A stretch of DNA of 64,000 bases from contig NZ_KE150412.1 in the NCBI RefSeq assembly GCF_000411255.1, positions 712,520 to 776,519 on the forward strand, given 5' to 3'. Made by a program: the position numbers and the translations under genes. The notes below the pieces were generated by a model, which was given only the letters and a program-made list of their open reading frames with translations, searched no databases and was not told where the DNA came from. This DNA is from Paenibacillus sp. HGH0039 (lineage in GTDB: Bacteria > Bacillota > Bacilli > Paenibacillales > NBRC-103111). This document shows positions 25,974 through 34,221 of this stretch, piece after piece. Position 1 is the first letter of the stretch, and each line of letters begins with the position of its first letter.

Positions 25974-26625
25974 AATGCCCGCCGTCTCCCGCAAGGGAAG
26001 CGAGCGGGACGCTCTGGGCGATGCATTCCGCTATCCGCTTGTACCCTTCCGCATTCGGGTGAAAAAGATCGTCGGAAATCAGACGGCTCTCCGCTCCCTT
26101 GAAAGCCGGATACACGTCCACGTACCGGACCGTGCGCGACCCAAGCCCGGCCATTTGCTGGTTGAAGCGTTTGATCCAGAATTCCGCCTCCGGCAGCATG
26201 GAAATCGGATTGTACAATCCGACGAGAATCACTAGCGGCGACTTGCCGTTCGGAGTCGGAAGCTGGGTATAGCCCACGATCTGCCGCAGATTGCCCCCGA
26301 ACTTACGCAGGCTGCGCTTCAGCACGCCCGTATCGCGGCTTTTCAGGTACGGCATGGCCGAGCGGATGAGGTCGTTCCCTCCGGCGGTAATCGTCACGAT
26401 ATCGGCGGTCGCCAGCCCCCGCCGCAAATCGCCCTCGTTGCGCAAGTACTGCAGCAGCTCGCTTGATGTGGCGCCGTTCGTACCGGCACTGCGCAGAACT
26501 ACGCTGCGTCCCAGCGCCGCTTCTGCCATGCCGCGGTATCTTGCGGTGAAACCTTCCCGCGTCGGATCGCCCGTACCGACGGTCAGCGAGTCTCCGAACG
26601 CGATGTAGCGCAATGCTCTTCCCAT
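25972..26625 (-). CDS. SGNH/GDSL-family esterase
   Basis: A 217-residue hydrolase. Block I 'AFGDSLTVG' contains the nucleophile Ser13, block III 'GGNDL' the oxyanion Asn, and block V 'DDLFHPNAEGY' the catalytic Asp and His. There is no signal peptide, unlike the related YpmR-type lipoproteins, so it probably acts in the cytoplasm on acyl or acetyl esters; the substrate is unknown. The start has GGAGGGG upstream. It is a single gene facing hemolysin III across a shared terminator. Confidence 0.9.
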   Translation of the reverse strand: MGRALRYIAFGDSLTVGTGDPTREGFTARYRGMAEAALGRSVVLRSAGTNGATSSELLQYLRNEGDLRRGLATADIVTITAGGNDLIRSAMPYLKSRDTGVLKRSLRKFGGNLRQIVGYTQLPTPNGKSPLVILVGLYNPISMLPEAEFWIKRFNQQMAGLGSRTVRYVDVYPAFKGAESRLISDDLFHPNAEGYKRIAECIAQSVPLASLAGDGGH

Positions 26626-26695
26626 GGCGGCCCCTCCTGTCGCTTACGTCTATAAGACAGTATATTCCGGAGCCGGCCCGCCGGTCTCTACTTTT

Positions 26696-27007
26696 CTAGC
26701 GCAATAGGAGAGAATCCATTTCCGCCGAGCAATGCTCTTCGAGATAACGGGCAATTTTCTCTTTCTCGCCCGGGGTAAACTGGTATTCGCAGTCGCAGCC
26801 TTCATCCAGCAGGATGATCTGCACGATCGCTCCTCCGAGATCGCAGATGACGTACACGCTGGGATCGTGCAGTTCTTCCGGCAAGGTCTCTCCTTCTTCC
26901 GGGTAAAGCGCCAGATGAATGTCCAGCCACTGTCCTCTGCGCTCGACTTCTTTGCAGGCCAGCGTAAAACGGTGATCCTGCCAGTTATCCGATCCGTATT
27001 TATTCAT
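26696..27007 (-). CDS. Hypothetical small acidic protein
   Basis: A 103-residue soluble protein I do not recognise. It is acidic, has no membrane segment, and reads as alternating strands and helix: 'HRFTLACKEVERRGQWLDIHL', 'SVYVICDLGGAIVQIILLDE', then a C-terminal helix 'TPGEKEKIARYLEEHCSAEM'. Cysteines at 'GCDCEYQF' are a CxC pair. The start has GAGGAGG upstream, and codon use looks like its neighbours, so it is a real gene. Confidence 0.7.
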   Translation of the reverse strand: MNKYGSDNWQDHRFTLACKEVERRGQWLDIHLALYPEEGETLPEELHDPSVYVICDLGGAIVQIILLDEGCDCEYQFTPGEKEKIARYLEEHCSAEMDSLLLR

Positions 27008-27231
27008 AAATATCCTCCTCCTGGGCTATGTAAACATCTTCGCCGAATGAAATTTCCCTTCGGAAGATGCGTTAATTGCAGCAAACGCGGACTTTGCGCT
27101 TTCCGTGCTTTATTGTAACGCAAAGGAGCCGGAAGTGGTAGCGGGTCCGAGTTTGTATTACAATGGACTTACATCCGAAACATAACGACGGGGCGCCGCC
27201 CCCACCACTTACATGCATAAGGAGAAGCGCC

Positions 27232-28404
27232 ATGAAGGAACGTATCTATAACACCATCGATTTCCACACGCCGGAGTTTCAAGCGATTTCCACTTATATC
27301 GGGCAAAATCCCGAGCTCGGCCATGAAGAATTTCTGGCCTGTGCCCGGCTGATCGAAGAGCTGGAGCGGCACGATTTCACGGTTGAACGGGCCGTGCTCG
27401 ACATTCCGACCGCTTTCCTGGGCGTGTACGACTCCGGCAAGCCCGGACCGACCGTCGCCTTCCTGGCGGAATATGACGCTCTCCCCGAGCTGGGCCATGC
27501 CTGCGGTCATCATCTCATCTGCATGATGAGCATCGGCGCGGCCGTCGGGCTTAAATCCGTCATCGACGAGACGGGCGGCGTCATCCGCGTCTACGGCACG
27601 CCTGCCGAAGAAACCAAAGGGGCGAAAGTTCCCATGTCGGCCGCGGGGCTGTTCGATGACGTGGACTTCGCGCTGATGGCGCATCCTTATTATACGTATG
27701 AGCGTTCAGGCGAATCCCTTGCCCTGGATGCCATCCAGTTCGAGTACTTCGGCAAGGCGGCCCACGCAGCCGCTTCCCCTTACGAGGGCGTGAATGCTCT
27801 AGACGCCGTGCTCATGCTGTTCAATTCCGTCAACGCGCTGCGCCAGCAGCTCCGCAGCGATGTGCGCATTCACGGGATTATCACGGAAGGCGGCCAGGCC
27901 GCGAACATTATTCCCGACTATGCCGTCGCCCAGTTCTATGTCCGCTCCTCTTCCCGCGCGTACACGAACGAAGTCGCGGCGAAGGTGCTGAAATGCGCGG
28001 AAGGGGCCGCTCTGCAGACCGGCTGCACCCTCACCACCTCGAACTACGAATACTCGTATGACGAGCTGAACACGAACGAGACGCTGTCCGCTGTGTTCAA
28101 CCGCAACCTGGCTTCGGCAGGCATTACGGAAGAGATGATTCAGACGGGCAAGGACCACGGCTCCCTCGACCTCGGGAACGTCTCTCTTCACTGCCCGACG
28201 ATTCACCCGTATATGAAGGTCATTGAAGAGAAGCACCTGCTTCACACGCCGGAGTTCCGCGATCTTGCGATGCAGCAGCGAGCGCTGGACGGCATGATTC
28301 TGGCCGCCAAGATGCTGGCGGCTACCGCCTACGACGTGATCACGGATCCGGCGCTGCTCGCTGAGATCAAAGCCGAATTCGAGCGCACACGTTTGACACG
28401 TTAA
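27232..28404 (+). CDS. M20-family amidohydrolase, AbgB/PM20D2-like
   Basis: A 390-residue dinuclear-zinc hydrolase. Seen: 'NPELGHEEFLACARLIEELE' (N-terminal helix of the family), the metal and catalytic motif 'EYDALPELGHACGHHLICMM', 'GTPAEETKGAKV' (catalytic Glu pair), the dimerisation-domain motif 'YFGKAAHAAASPYEGVNALD', and 'TGKDHGSLDLGNVS' near the C-terminus. Members cleave acyl-amino acids, p-aminobenzoyl-glutamate or dipeptides. The start ATG at 27232 has AAGGAG seven to eight bases upstream. It lies next to the glnQHMP-like transporter but on the other strand, ending in a shared terminator. Confidence 0.88.
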   Translation: MKERIYNTIDFHTPEFQAISTYIGQNPELGHEEFLACARLIEELERHDFTVERAVLDIPTAFLGVYDSGKPGPTVAFLAEYDALPELGHACGHHLICMMSIGAAVGLKSVIDETGGVIRVYGTPAEETKGAKVPMSAAGLFDDVDFALMAHPYYTYERSGESLALDAIQFEYFGKAAHAAASPYEGVNALDAVLMLFNSVNALRQQLRSDVRIHGIITEGGQAANIIPDYAVAQFYVRSSSRAYTNEVAAKVLKCAEGAALQTGCTLTTSNYEYSYDELNTNETLSAVFNRNLASAGITEEMIQTGKDHGSLDLGNVSLHCPTIHPYMKVIEEKHLLHTPEFRDLAMQQRALDGMILAAKMLAATAYDVITDPALLAEIKAEFERTRLTR

Positions 28405-28435
28405 GCTGCCGCTTTTCGTCCGCCTGGCAACATAA

Positions 28436-28480
28436 GAACCCGCTGTAAACCGGTCCGGGACCGGTACAGCGGGTTCTTTG
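28436..28480. terminator. Terminator between the M20 gene and the gln-type operon
   Basis: GAACCCGCTGTA pairs with TACAGCGGGTTC (28465-28476) around an inner GGTCC/GGACC stem. The following T run is short (TTT), so strength is uncertain. Confidence 0.55.
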
Positions 28481-28538
28481 TCGTCCGGCCGGAGCCGGAA
28501 CTTCGCGAGTCCTCGAGCCGCATAAGGCTTGCGCGGCG

Positions 28539-29213
28539 TCACGTCCTTTTCAGCTCGAAGCGCTGAGCGAACAGGGAGATGCAATAGTTGACGACGAAAT
28601 ACATCAGCGCAGCGAGCAGGAAGATCGGAACGATGAACTTCTGGGAAGAACCGTTGATGATCTGCGCGTTGTGCATCAACTCCGGCGCCGCAATGATAAC
28701 GGTAAGCGACGTGTCCTTCAGCAGTGAAATAAACTGGCTGACGATCGGCGGAACCATTCGGCGCACCGCTTGCGGGAACACGATGTGCCAAAGCGTCTGC
28801 ACATAGGTTAACCCGGAGGAGCGGGACGCCTCGATTTGCCCCTTGTCGATGGAGTTGAGCCCCCCGCGGATGATTTCGGCAATCATCGCCGATTCGAAAA
28901 TCGTCAAGGAAATGATCGCGGACGTCAGAATGCTCATTTCCACACCGGTCACTTCCGGCACGGCGAAGTAAACGAAGAAAATAATGAGCAGCAGCGGCAG
29001 GTTCCGGATCACTTCGACGAGAACCGCCATGAGCTGGCTGAGCACGGGGATTTTCGAGTAACGGATGACCCCGACCAGACTGCCGATGACAAAACTTAAA
29101 ATAATGGCGATAACGGCCATTTCCAGCGTTACGAGAAACCCTTTTAACAAAAACATCAGATTATCCGCGCTGTATGCACCTGAGAAATCCATTCCGACAC
29201 CCCACTTTGACAT
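28539..29213 (-). CDS. glnP: Glutamine-type ABC transporter permease (second)
   Basis: A 224-residue HisMQ-family permease. Conserved parts: 'FLVTLEMAVIAIILSFVIGS' (first span), 'VEVIRNLPLLLIIFFVYFAV' (the R-N-x-P loop) and 'EASRSSGLTYVQTLWHIVFP' (EAA loop). It is the last gene of an operon with the order ATPase, binding protein, permease, permease, the same as glnQHMP of Bacillus. It would pair with the permease encoded just upstream. Start: Met1 at 29213 has only a weak site (GGTG); Met8 at 29192, after GTGGGGTG, is an alternative. Confidence 0.85.
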   Translation of the reverse strand: MSKWGVGMDFSGAYSADNLMFLLKGFLVTLEMAVIAIILSFVIGSLVGVIRYSKIPVLSQLMAVLVEVIRNLPLLLIIFFVYFAVPEVTGVEMSILTSAIISLTIFESAMIAEIIRGGLNSIDKGQIEASRSSGLTYVQTLWHIVFPQAVRRMVPPIVSQFISLLKDTSLTVIIAAPELMHNAQIINGSSQKFIVPIFLLAALMYFVVNYCISLFAQRFELKRT

Positions 29214-29242
29214 TCACCGGATCTTGTCCCGTCCGGAACCGA

Positions 29243-29899
29243 TTAAGCGCGCGCCATTCTTCTTTCGAGATACTGAACCAGCAGACTGAGCGGTATCGTC
29301 AGCACCAGATAGAAAAGCGCGACCCCGATATACACATTAAACGTATCGAGCGTATCGGAATTGATCAAATCCCCGAAATACATGAGATCCATGCCCGCGA
29401 TAACGCCAAGTATGGATGAGTTCTTGATCAAGTTCAGAAACTGATTGCCAAGAGGCGGAATCACAATCTTGATCGCCTGGGGAAGAACGACGTGAATCAT
29501 CGTCTGCCCGTAGGAAAGACCCGAAGAACGGGCCGCCTCCGCCTGGCCTGCGGGAACGGCCAGTATGCCTGCACGGATCGCCTCCGCAATAAACGCGGAC
29601 GTGTAAATCGTCAAGCCGATCGTTCCAGCGGTAAACCCGTCCAGCGAAAGGCCGAACTCGGAAGACCCGTAATAAAAGAAGAAAATAATCAACAACAGCG
29701 GAATGTTCCGCACGAATTCCACATAGACCCCGCTGATCGCCCGCAGCGCTTTAAAAGGCGAGATCCGCAGGACGGCCACCAGCGTCCCCAGCAGGAAGCT
29801 AAGTACCAGCGAGAGAAGACTGACCATCACGGTATTGCCGAATCCTTCGATATATCTGTCCCAATTCTCTGTAATTACACTTAAATCCACCGGCAGCAC
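29243..29899 (-). CDS. glnM: Glutamine-type ABC transporter permease (first)
   Basis: A 218-residue HisMQ-family permease with five membrane segments: 'NTVMVSLLSLVLSFLLGTLV' is the first, 'VYVEFVRNIPLLLIIFFFYY' the RNxP loop and 'AARSSGLSYGQTMIHVVLPQ' the EAA loop. It is closely similar in layout to the next gene, which suggests an old duplication and a heterodimeric channel. It starts with GTG, with AAGGA upstream, 79 bp after the binding-protein gene. Confidence 0.85.
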   Translation of the reverse strand: MLPVDLSVITENWDRYIEGFGNTVMVSLLSLVLSFLLGTLVAVLRISPFKALRAISGVYVEFVRNIPLLLIIFFFYYGSSEFGLSLDGFTAGTIGLTIYTSAFIAEAIRAGILAVPAGQAEAARSSGLSYGQTMIHVVLPQAIKIVIPPLGNQFLNLIKNSSILGVIAGMDLMYFGDLINSDTLDTFNVYIGVALFYLVLTIPLSLLVQYLERRMARA

Positions 29900-29978
29900 C
29901 CCGATCTGTTCCTTCTAATAACGATATCCTGGAAGAAAACGGGACAAGCGGCCGGTCGGCCGCCTATCCCGCTCCGTT

Positions 29979-30842
29979 TTACTCGGCCGGTTTCTCGCCG
30001 ATCCATTTCTCGTAAATTTTCGCGTATTCGCCGCTGTCCTTCAGTTCTTTCAGAACGTCGTTGACCGCTTTCGTGAATTCCGCGTCGCCTTTGCGGACCG
30101 CGATGCCGTACGGCTCATCCGTGAACGTGCCGCCTACGACTTCATAGCCCGGGTCCTGCTTCGTCATTCCGTAGAGAATGGCGTTATCCGTCGTCAAAGC
30201 TTCCCCTTTGCCGGATTTCAGGGCCGTGAACGCCTCCTGGTAATTTTCAAATTCCAGTACCTGCGCGTCCGGGGCTTTGGCACGGATATTTTTCGCGGAA
30301 GTGGAACCTTTTACGGACAGGACTTTGACGCCCTTCTTCTTCACGACGTCGTCGATCGACTTAATGTCGCTGCCTTTTTTAACGAGCAGGGATTGGCCCG
30401 CCTTGAAATAGACGTCCGTGAAATCCACTTCTTTCTTGCGCTCTTCCGAAATCGTCATCGTCGCAATGATGGCGTCGATATCTCCTTTTTGAAGCATCGG
30501 AATCCGCGTCTTGGAAGTCACTTCTTTCAGTTCGACTTTCGTTTCGTCACCGAGCAGCTTTTTGGCGATCGCTTTGGCGATATCGATATCGAAGCCGTTG
30601 ACTTGGCCCGTTCCCGGATCTTTCAAACCGAACAGGTTTGTATCGAATTTGACGCCGACTACGAATTTGCCGCGCTGCTTGATCGCATCGAGCGTTTTCG
30701 TATCCGTCGTCGGGGCTGCGGAGCCGCCCGGAGTCGATCCGCCTGTCGATCCGCCGGTATCTTTGGCTTTGCCGCAGGCGCCCAGCACCAGAATAAAGGT
30801 AAGCAGAATCATGCCGATTTTAAAAGGCTTCCAAACTTTCAT
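29979..30842 (-). CDS. glnH: Glutamine/glutamate-type substrate-binding lipoprotein
   Basis: A 287-residue lipoprotein. The signal peptide ends in 'LVLGAC' with Cys23, followed by a Gly/Ser/Thr-rich linker and the solute-binding family 3 core: 'GKFVVGVKFDTNLFGLKDPG', 'VNGFDIDIAKAIAKKLLGDE', 'GDIDAIIATMTISEERKKEV' and 'EPYGIAVRKGDAEF'. The pattern fits glutamine or glutamate binding proteins (GlnH, GluB). It is second in the operon, after the ATPase. Confidence 0.88.
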   Translation of the reverse strand: MKVWKPFKIGMILLTFILVLGACGKAKDTGGSTGGSTPGGSAAPTTDTKTLDAIKQRGKFVVGVKFDTNLFGLKDPGTGQVNGFDIDIAKAIAKKLLGDETKVELKEVTSKTRIPMLQKGDIDAIIATMTISEERKKEVDFTDVYFKAGQSLLVKKGSDIKSIDDVVKKKGVKVLSVKGSTSAKNIRAKAPDAQVLEFENYQEAFTALKSGKGEALTTDNAILYGMTKQDPGYEVVGGTFTDEPYGIAVRKGDAEFTKAVNDVLKELKDSGEYAKIYEKWIGEKPAE

Positions 30843-30902
30843 AAGTAGACCCCTTCCTTTTCTCGCTTCTGTATTGGGTTAAACCGCATATCCCTTAATC
30901 AG

Positions 30903-31631
30903 TTAATGCGCAAACAGACGGCTCAAGAACAATTTGGCCCGTTCTTCCCGCGGATTCTCGAAAAATTGTTTCGGAAGCGCTTCCTCGACGATTTGGCCCT
31001 GGTCCATAAACACGACCCTGTCCGCCACTTCACGCGCAAAGCCCATTTCGTGGGTTACGACGACCATCGTCATCCCTTCCTTTGCCAGCGTCTTCATCAC
31101 GTCGAGAACTTCTCCGATCATCTCGGGGTCGAGCGCGGAAGTCGGCTCATCGAACAGCATGATGTTCGGCTCCATGGCAAGCCCCCGGGCAATCGCCACG
31201 CGCTGCTGCTGTCCTCCGGAAAGCTGAGATGGAAAAGATTGCGCTTTATCGGGAATTCCTACCTTTTCCAAATAAAGCATCGCGCGCTTCTCCGCTTCGG
31301 CTTTGGAGAGCCCCAGCACCTTAACGGGAGCCAGCGTGATGTTGTCGATGACTTTTTTGTGAGGATACAGATTGAAATGCTGAAAAACCATGCCGATTTC
31401 CCGCCGGAGCTTGTTGATGTCGGTTTTCTTGTCGTTCACCCGAACGCCTTCCACCGTCAGCTCCCCCTGCTGGATCGCTTCCAGCCGGTTAATGCAGCGC
31501 AGCATCGTGCTTTTACCCGATCCCGAAGGACCGATGACGACGACGACTTCGCCTTTTTTCACTTCGAGGTTGATGTTCTGCAGCACGTGAAATGATCCAT
31601 AATACTTGTTGACATTCGTAAAATTAATCAT
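30903..31631 (-). CDS. glnQ: Glutamine-type ABC transporter ATP-binding protein
   Basis: A 242-residue ATPase. Walker A 'GPSGSGKST' is at residues 34-42, the signature '[15 protein letters not shown]' at about 134, Walker B '[13 protein letters not shown]' follows, and the H-loop is '[13 protein letters not shown]'. It is first in the operon, with AAAGAGGGGG upstream of the ATG. It resembles the ATPase at 22603-23325, but the gene order of the two transporter operons differs, so they are separate systems and not a recent duplication. Confidence 0.9.
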   Translation of the reverse strand: MINFTNVNKYYGSFHVLQNINLEVKKGEVVVVIGPSGSGKSTMLRCINRLEAIQQGELTVEGVRVNDKKTDINKLRREIGMVFQHFNLYPHKKVIDNITLAPVKVLGLSKAEAEKRAMLYLEKVGIPDKAQSFPSQLSGGQQQRVAIARGLAMEPNIMLFDEPTSALDPEMIGEVLDVMKTLAKEGMTMVVVTHEMGFAREVADRVVFMDQGQIVEEALPKQFFENPREERAKLFLSRLFAH

Positions 31632-31935
31632 GGCATCCCCCTCTTTGTCAGCATGGCGTTCTTCTTTATAATGTAGGAACTGGTAGGAACGCCTAACAAT
31701 ACCCGCTATGCGTATATGGGTAGTTTGCTATTCATTAGACTAATTTTTCAATTTTGAAACAGGCAGACTATCCAAATTAAGGAACTTTTATAAGAAATCT
31801 TTATGACCCAAACGAGACCAACATGACCTAAATTCACTTTTACATGAAAAAAAGCCCCTTTGAGGGGGCTTTTGGTTACGCACCGGCGTATTTTATAACT
31901 TTTTTTCCATTCTATTAAGTAGGAATCCTGATCGT
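31632..31935. other. Intergenic region, 304 bp
   Basis: AT-rich leader of the glnQ-type operon. A small palindrome TTTCAATTTTGAAA lies at 31746-31759 and the EamA gene terminator at 31847-31873. I found no clear TnrA/GlnR box and no gene. Confidence 0.5.
31847..31873 (-). terminator. Terminator of the EamA transporter gene
   Basis: On the minus strand AAAGCCCC pairs with GGGGCTTT and is followed by seven T. Confidence 0.8.
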
Positions 31936-32922
31936 TCAGCTGTCGGTCAGAGAAGGCCGGGAAGCGCCCGTCCTCTCCCCCGGCATTTCAGGCAGGGGCG
32001 CGGGCACGGCGGGAGTCGCCACCATTTCGTCCTTCCCTTTCCTGCCCTGACTGCGGATAAACAGCCAGATGCCGAACAGCAGCAGGCAGCCCGCTCCGAT
32101 CTGGATGCCGGTTATCGCTTCGCCGAGCAGGAAGAATGCGAGCACCGTCGAGCCGAGCGGCTCACCGAGTACGCTCATGGACACGGTCGCGGCCTTCACA
32201 TATTTCAGCAGCCAATTGAAAAGGTAGTGGCCGAACATCGTCGGTACGATAGCGAGCAGCAGGAACATGAGCCAGTCATTCTGCGAATAGCCCGTAAGCG
32301 GCGTCCCCTGCACAACGTTGTAGACGCCGAGAGCGGCGGCGGCCGCCAGGAAGACGAAGAAGCTGTACACGAACGCGGACATGGACTGCCGCATCGTTTT
32401 GCCGAGCAGCATATGAACGGCAACGGCCGCGGCGCTGACGATGGACAACAGATCGCCTTTCAGGGCTTCCCCGGAGAACCGGAAGTCCCCCCAGCCGATC
32501 ATGGCGGCCCCGATCATCGCGATCAGCATGCCGATCACCGTGCCCCAGCTGTTCTTCTGGCGGAACAGCCAGTACGCCCCGATCATCACAAAGATCGGTT
32601 CCAGCGTAAGCAGCGCCGTTGAAGAAGCGACGGTCGTATAGCTGAGAGACGCCATCCAGAGCAGAAAATGCAGGGCCAGGAATAAGCCCGAGCCGACCAG
32701 GCCGAATACCGATTTCCAGCGGATCGCTTTGATCTCCGCCGTGTATTTGAACAGAAACGGCAGCATAATCAGATTGGTGAGCAGCAGGCGGTACATGGCG
32801 GTCACGGCCACGGGAGCCTCGCTCCAGCGGACAAAAATGGCAGAGAAAGAGATTCCGATAATGCCGACGATAAATGCGAGAGGCACCGGAATCATAGGTT
32901 TGTCGTTCGAATGTGTCGTCAT
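31936..32922 (-). CDS. EamA-family (DMT) transporter
   Basis: A 328-residue membrane protein with about ten spans made of two EamA repeats. The first repeat includes 'IIGISFSAIFVRWSEAPVAV' and 'SLSYTTVASSTALLTLEPIF'; the second includes 'GHYLFNWLLKYVKAATVSMS' and 'LGEPLGSTVLAFFLLGEAIT'. These are the usual signatures of RhaT/YdcZ-like exporters of metabolites or amino acids. The C-terminal 35 residues are a hydrophilic tail (GRKGKDEMVATPAVPAPLPE). The start has AAAGGAAC upstream. The substrate is unknown. Confidence 0.88.
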   Translation of the reverse strand: MTTHSNDKPMIPVPLAFIVGIIGISFSAIFVRWSEAPVAVTAMYRLLLTNLIMLPFLFKYTAEIKAIRWKSVFGLVGSGLFLALHFLLWMASLSYTTVASSTALLTLEPIFVMIGAYWLFRQKNSWGTVIGMLIAMIGAAMIGWGDFRFSGEALKGDLLSIVSAAAVAVHMLLGKTMRQSMSAFVYSFFVFLAAAAALGVYNVVQGTPLTGYSQNDWLMFLLLAIVPTMFGHYLFNWLLKYVKAATVSMSVLGEPLGSTVLAFFLLGEAITGIQIGAGCLLLFGIWLFIRSQGRKGKDEMVATPAVPAPLPEMPGERTGASRPSLTDS

Positions 32923-33185
32923 GATTTCCGTGTTCCTTTACCAAGGGTCAATTTATGTACTCGGATCAGTATACCTGATTTGCAAAAGAAGGGCTATCCT
33001 TCGGCGCAAAAAAATAACCTGAGCCCGCCGGGGCAAAGGTTATGAAAAAAAGATCCGACGGACGGCTACTTTCCACGATACCCGTCCGTAAGACAAGTAT
33101 ATCGTACATCACTTCGTATATATACGTGTATATATTACCAGTCTGACTAAATAGGCAGATGCATCCGCACCTCAATCTGATACGG

Positions 33186-33527
33186 TTAGTCCAGTACGGC
33201 GGAAATGTGCTTGGACGTTACCGACCAGTGGGAAGTGTTCCATTCCGCAAACTTGTCCTTCACGTAAATAATTTGCGGTGAAGCGTGCTTCACACCGACA
33301 TCCTCGGCAATTTTATTGGAGACCGGGCGGGATTCGATGACCTTGACGAGGTAGTAGTTTACCTTCTCGTTCGGGTTCTTACCCAAATATTCGTCGTATT
33401 CTTCCAGTGCGCTGGCGCTGACCGGGCAAGTTGTGCTGTGCTTAAGCATAACGAAAGGCTTCTCCGCGGATTGATCGAAAATCTCGTTCCATTGTTCCAA
33501 TGTAGTGACTTCAGTCCAATTTGCCAT
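33186..33527 (-). CDS. ytxJ: Bacillithiol-system redox protein YtxJ
   Basis: A 113-residue thioredoxin-fold monothiol protein. 'FVMLKHSTTCPVSASALEEY' holds the single active cysteine (Cys34) in the TCPVS motif typical of YtxJ, and 'VGVKHASPQIIYVKDKFAEW' has the cis-proline. YtxJ is a bacilliredoxin-like partner that removes bacillithiol from mixed disulfides; its presence implies the bacillithiol thiol pool of Firmicutes. The start at 33527 has GGGAG ten bases upstream; an ATG at 33548 in the same frame overlaps AGGAAG too closely. Confidence 0.88.
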   Translation of the reverse strand: MANWTEVTTLEQWNEIFDQSAEKPFVMLKHSTTCPVSASALEEYDEYLGKNPNEKVNYYLVKVIESRPVSNKIAEDVGVKHASPQIIYVKDKFAEWNTSHWSVTSKHISAVLD

Positions 33528-33647
33528 GTTGATTTCGCTCCCTTCCATACTTCCTGTTTATAAGGATTATAAATAGTATAATGAATTATTCAATTGTACA
33601 CAACCGGATCAAACTCCCGCAAACGACCGGCGCTCCCCCGTTTATGC

Positions 33648-33685
33648 AAAAAAACCCGAAGAGATCGCCTCTTCAGGTTCTTTTT
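33648..33685. terminator. Terminator of the PaaI-type thioesterase gene
   Basis: AACCCGAAGAG (33653-33663) pairs with 33669-33679 with one mismatch or G-U pair; T follows on both strands. Confidence 0.7.
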
Positions 33686-33701
33686 CAACTAAATCCGTCT
33701 C

Positions 33702-34115
33702 TCAGATTACCCGGAAGGTTCCGGTTCCGAAGGTGCCCAGGCGTCCTTCCGCATCCGTGACCCGGCCGATGGCCGTCAGCATTTTCCGCGACTGGTGGAC
33801 AATTTCCGCCGTCACGTACAATTCGCCGGGCTGCATGGGCGCCACGAACTGCACATTCAGATTCGTCGTTACGATTTTGTCGTCGGGTCTTGCGAGCATG
33901 AGCACGACGCCCATGGCGTTATCCAGCATGGAAGAGGTGACTCCCCCATGAACAATTCCGATCAGATTGAGATGATGCTGCTGAGCGACAAGCCGGACCA
34001 CGACTTTGTCCGCGGCGGCCTCCACGATTTCACAGCCGAGATACTCCCAAAACGTGTTTCTTGCACGTTCCATCAGATGCTGAAACTGCGGGCTGACTGC
34101 ATTCTTTGGTTCCAT
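33702..34115 (-). CDS. PaaI-family hotdog thioesterase
   Basis: A 137-residue hotdog-fold acyl-CoA thioesterase. The motif 'GIVHGGVTSSMLDNAMGVVL' contains the catalytic Asp and the HGG turn; 'DDKIVTTNLNVQFVAPMQPG' is the second strand pair. It probably hydrolyses aryl- or acyl-CoA in the cytoplasm. It lies just downstream of the long-chain acyl-CoA ligase gene, separated by a terminator, so a link to fatty acid breakdown is plausible. The start at 34115 has GGAGGG seven bases upstream; the in-frame ATG at 34145 has no such site. Confidence 0.88.
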   Translation of the reverse strand: MEPKNAVSPQFQHLMERARNTFWEYLGCEIVEAAADKVVVRLVAQQHHLNLIGIVHGGVTSSMLDNAMGVVLMLARPDDKIVTTNLNVQFVAPMQPGELYVTAEIVHQSRKMLTAIGRVTDAEGRLGTFGTGTFRVI

Positions 34116-34165
34116 CGGGTTCCCTCCCTTCTCTATTAGCGCCATTATACCGGGATGTTCCGGAA

Positions 34166-34188
34166 AGAAAAAGCCCCGCTGCGGGGCT
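34166..34188 (-). terminator. Terminator of the fad operon
   Basis: On the minus strand AGCCCCGC-A-GCGGGGCT is followed by five T, just past the acyl-CoA ligase gene. It ends the fadF-N-A-E-lcfA transcript. Confidence 0.75.
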
Positions 34189-34221
34189 CAAGCGATGGAG
34201 AGGGCCGGAAAAGCGGCTCCC

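Noticed and set aside
31632..31935. TnrA/GlnR site upstream of glnQ
   Set aside because: No sequence close to TGTNANAWWWTNTNACA was found.
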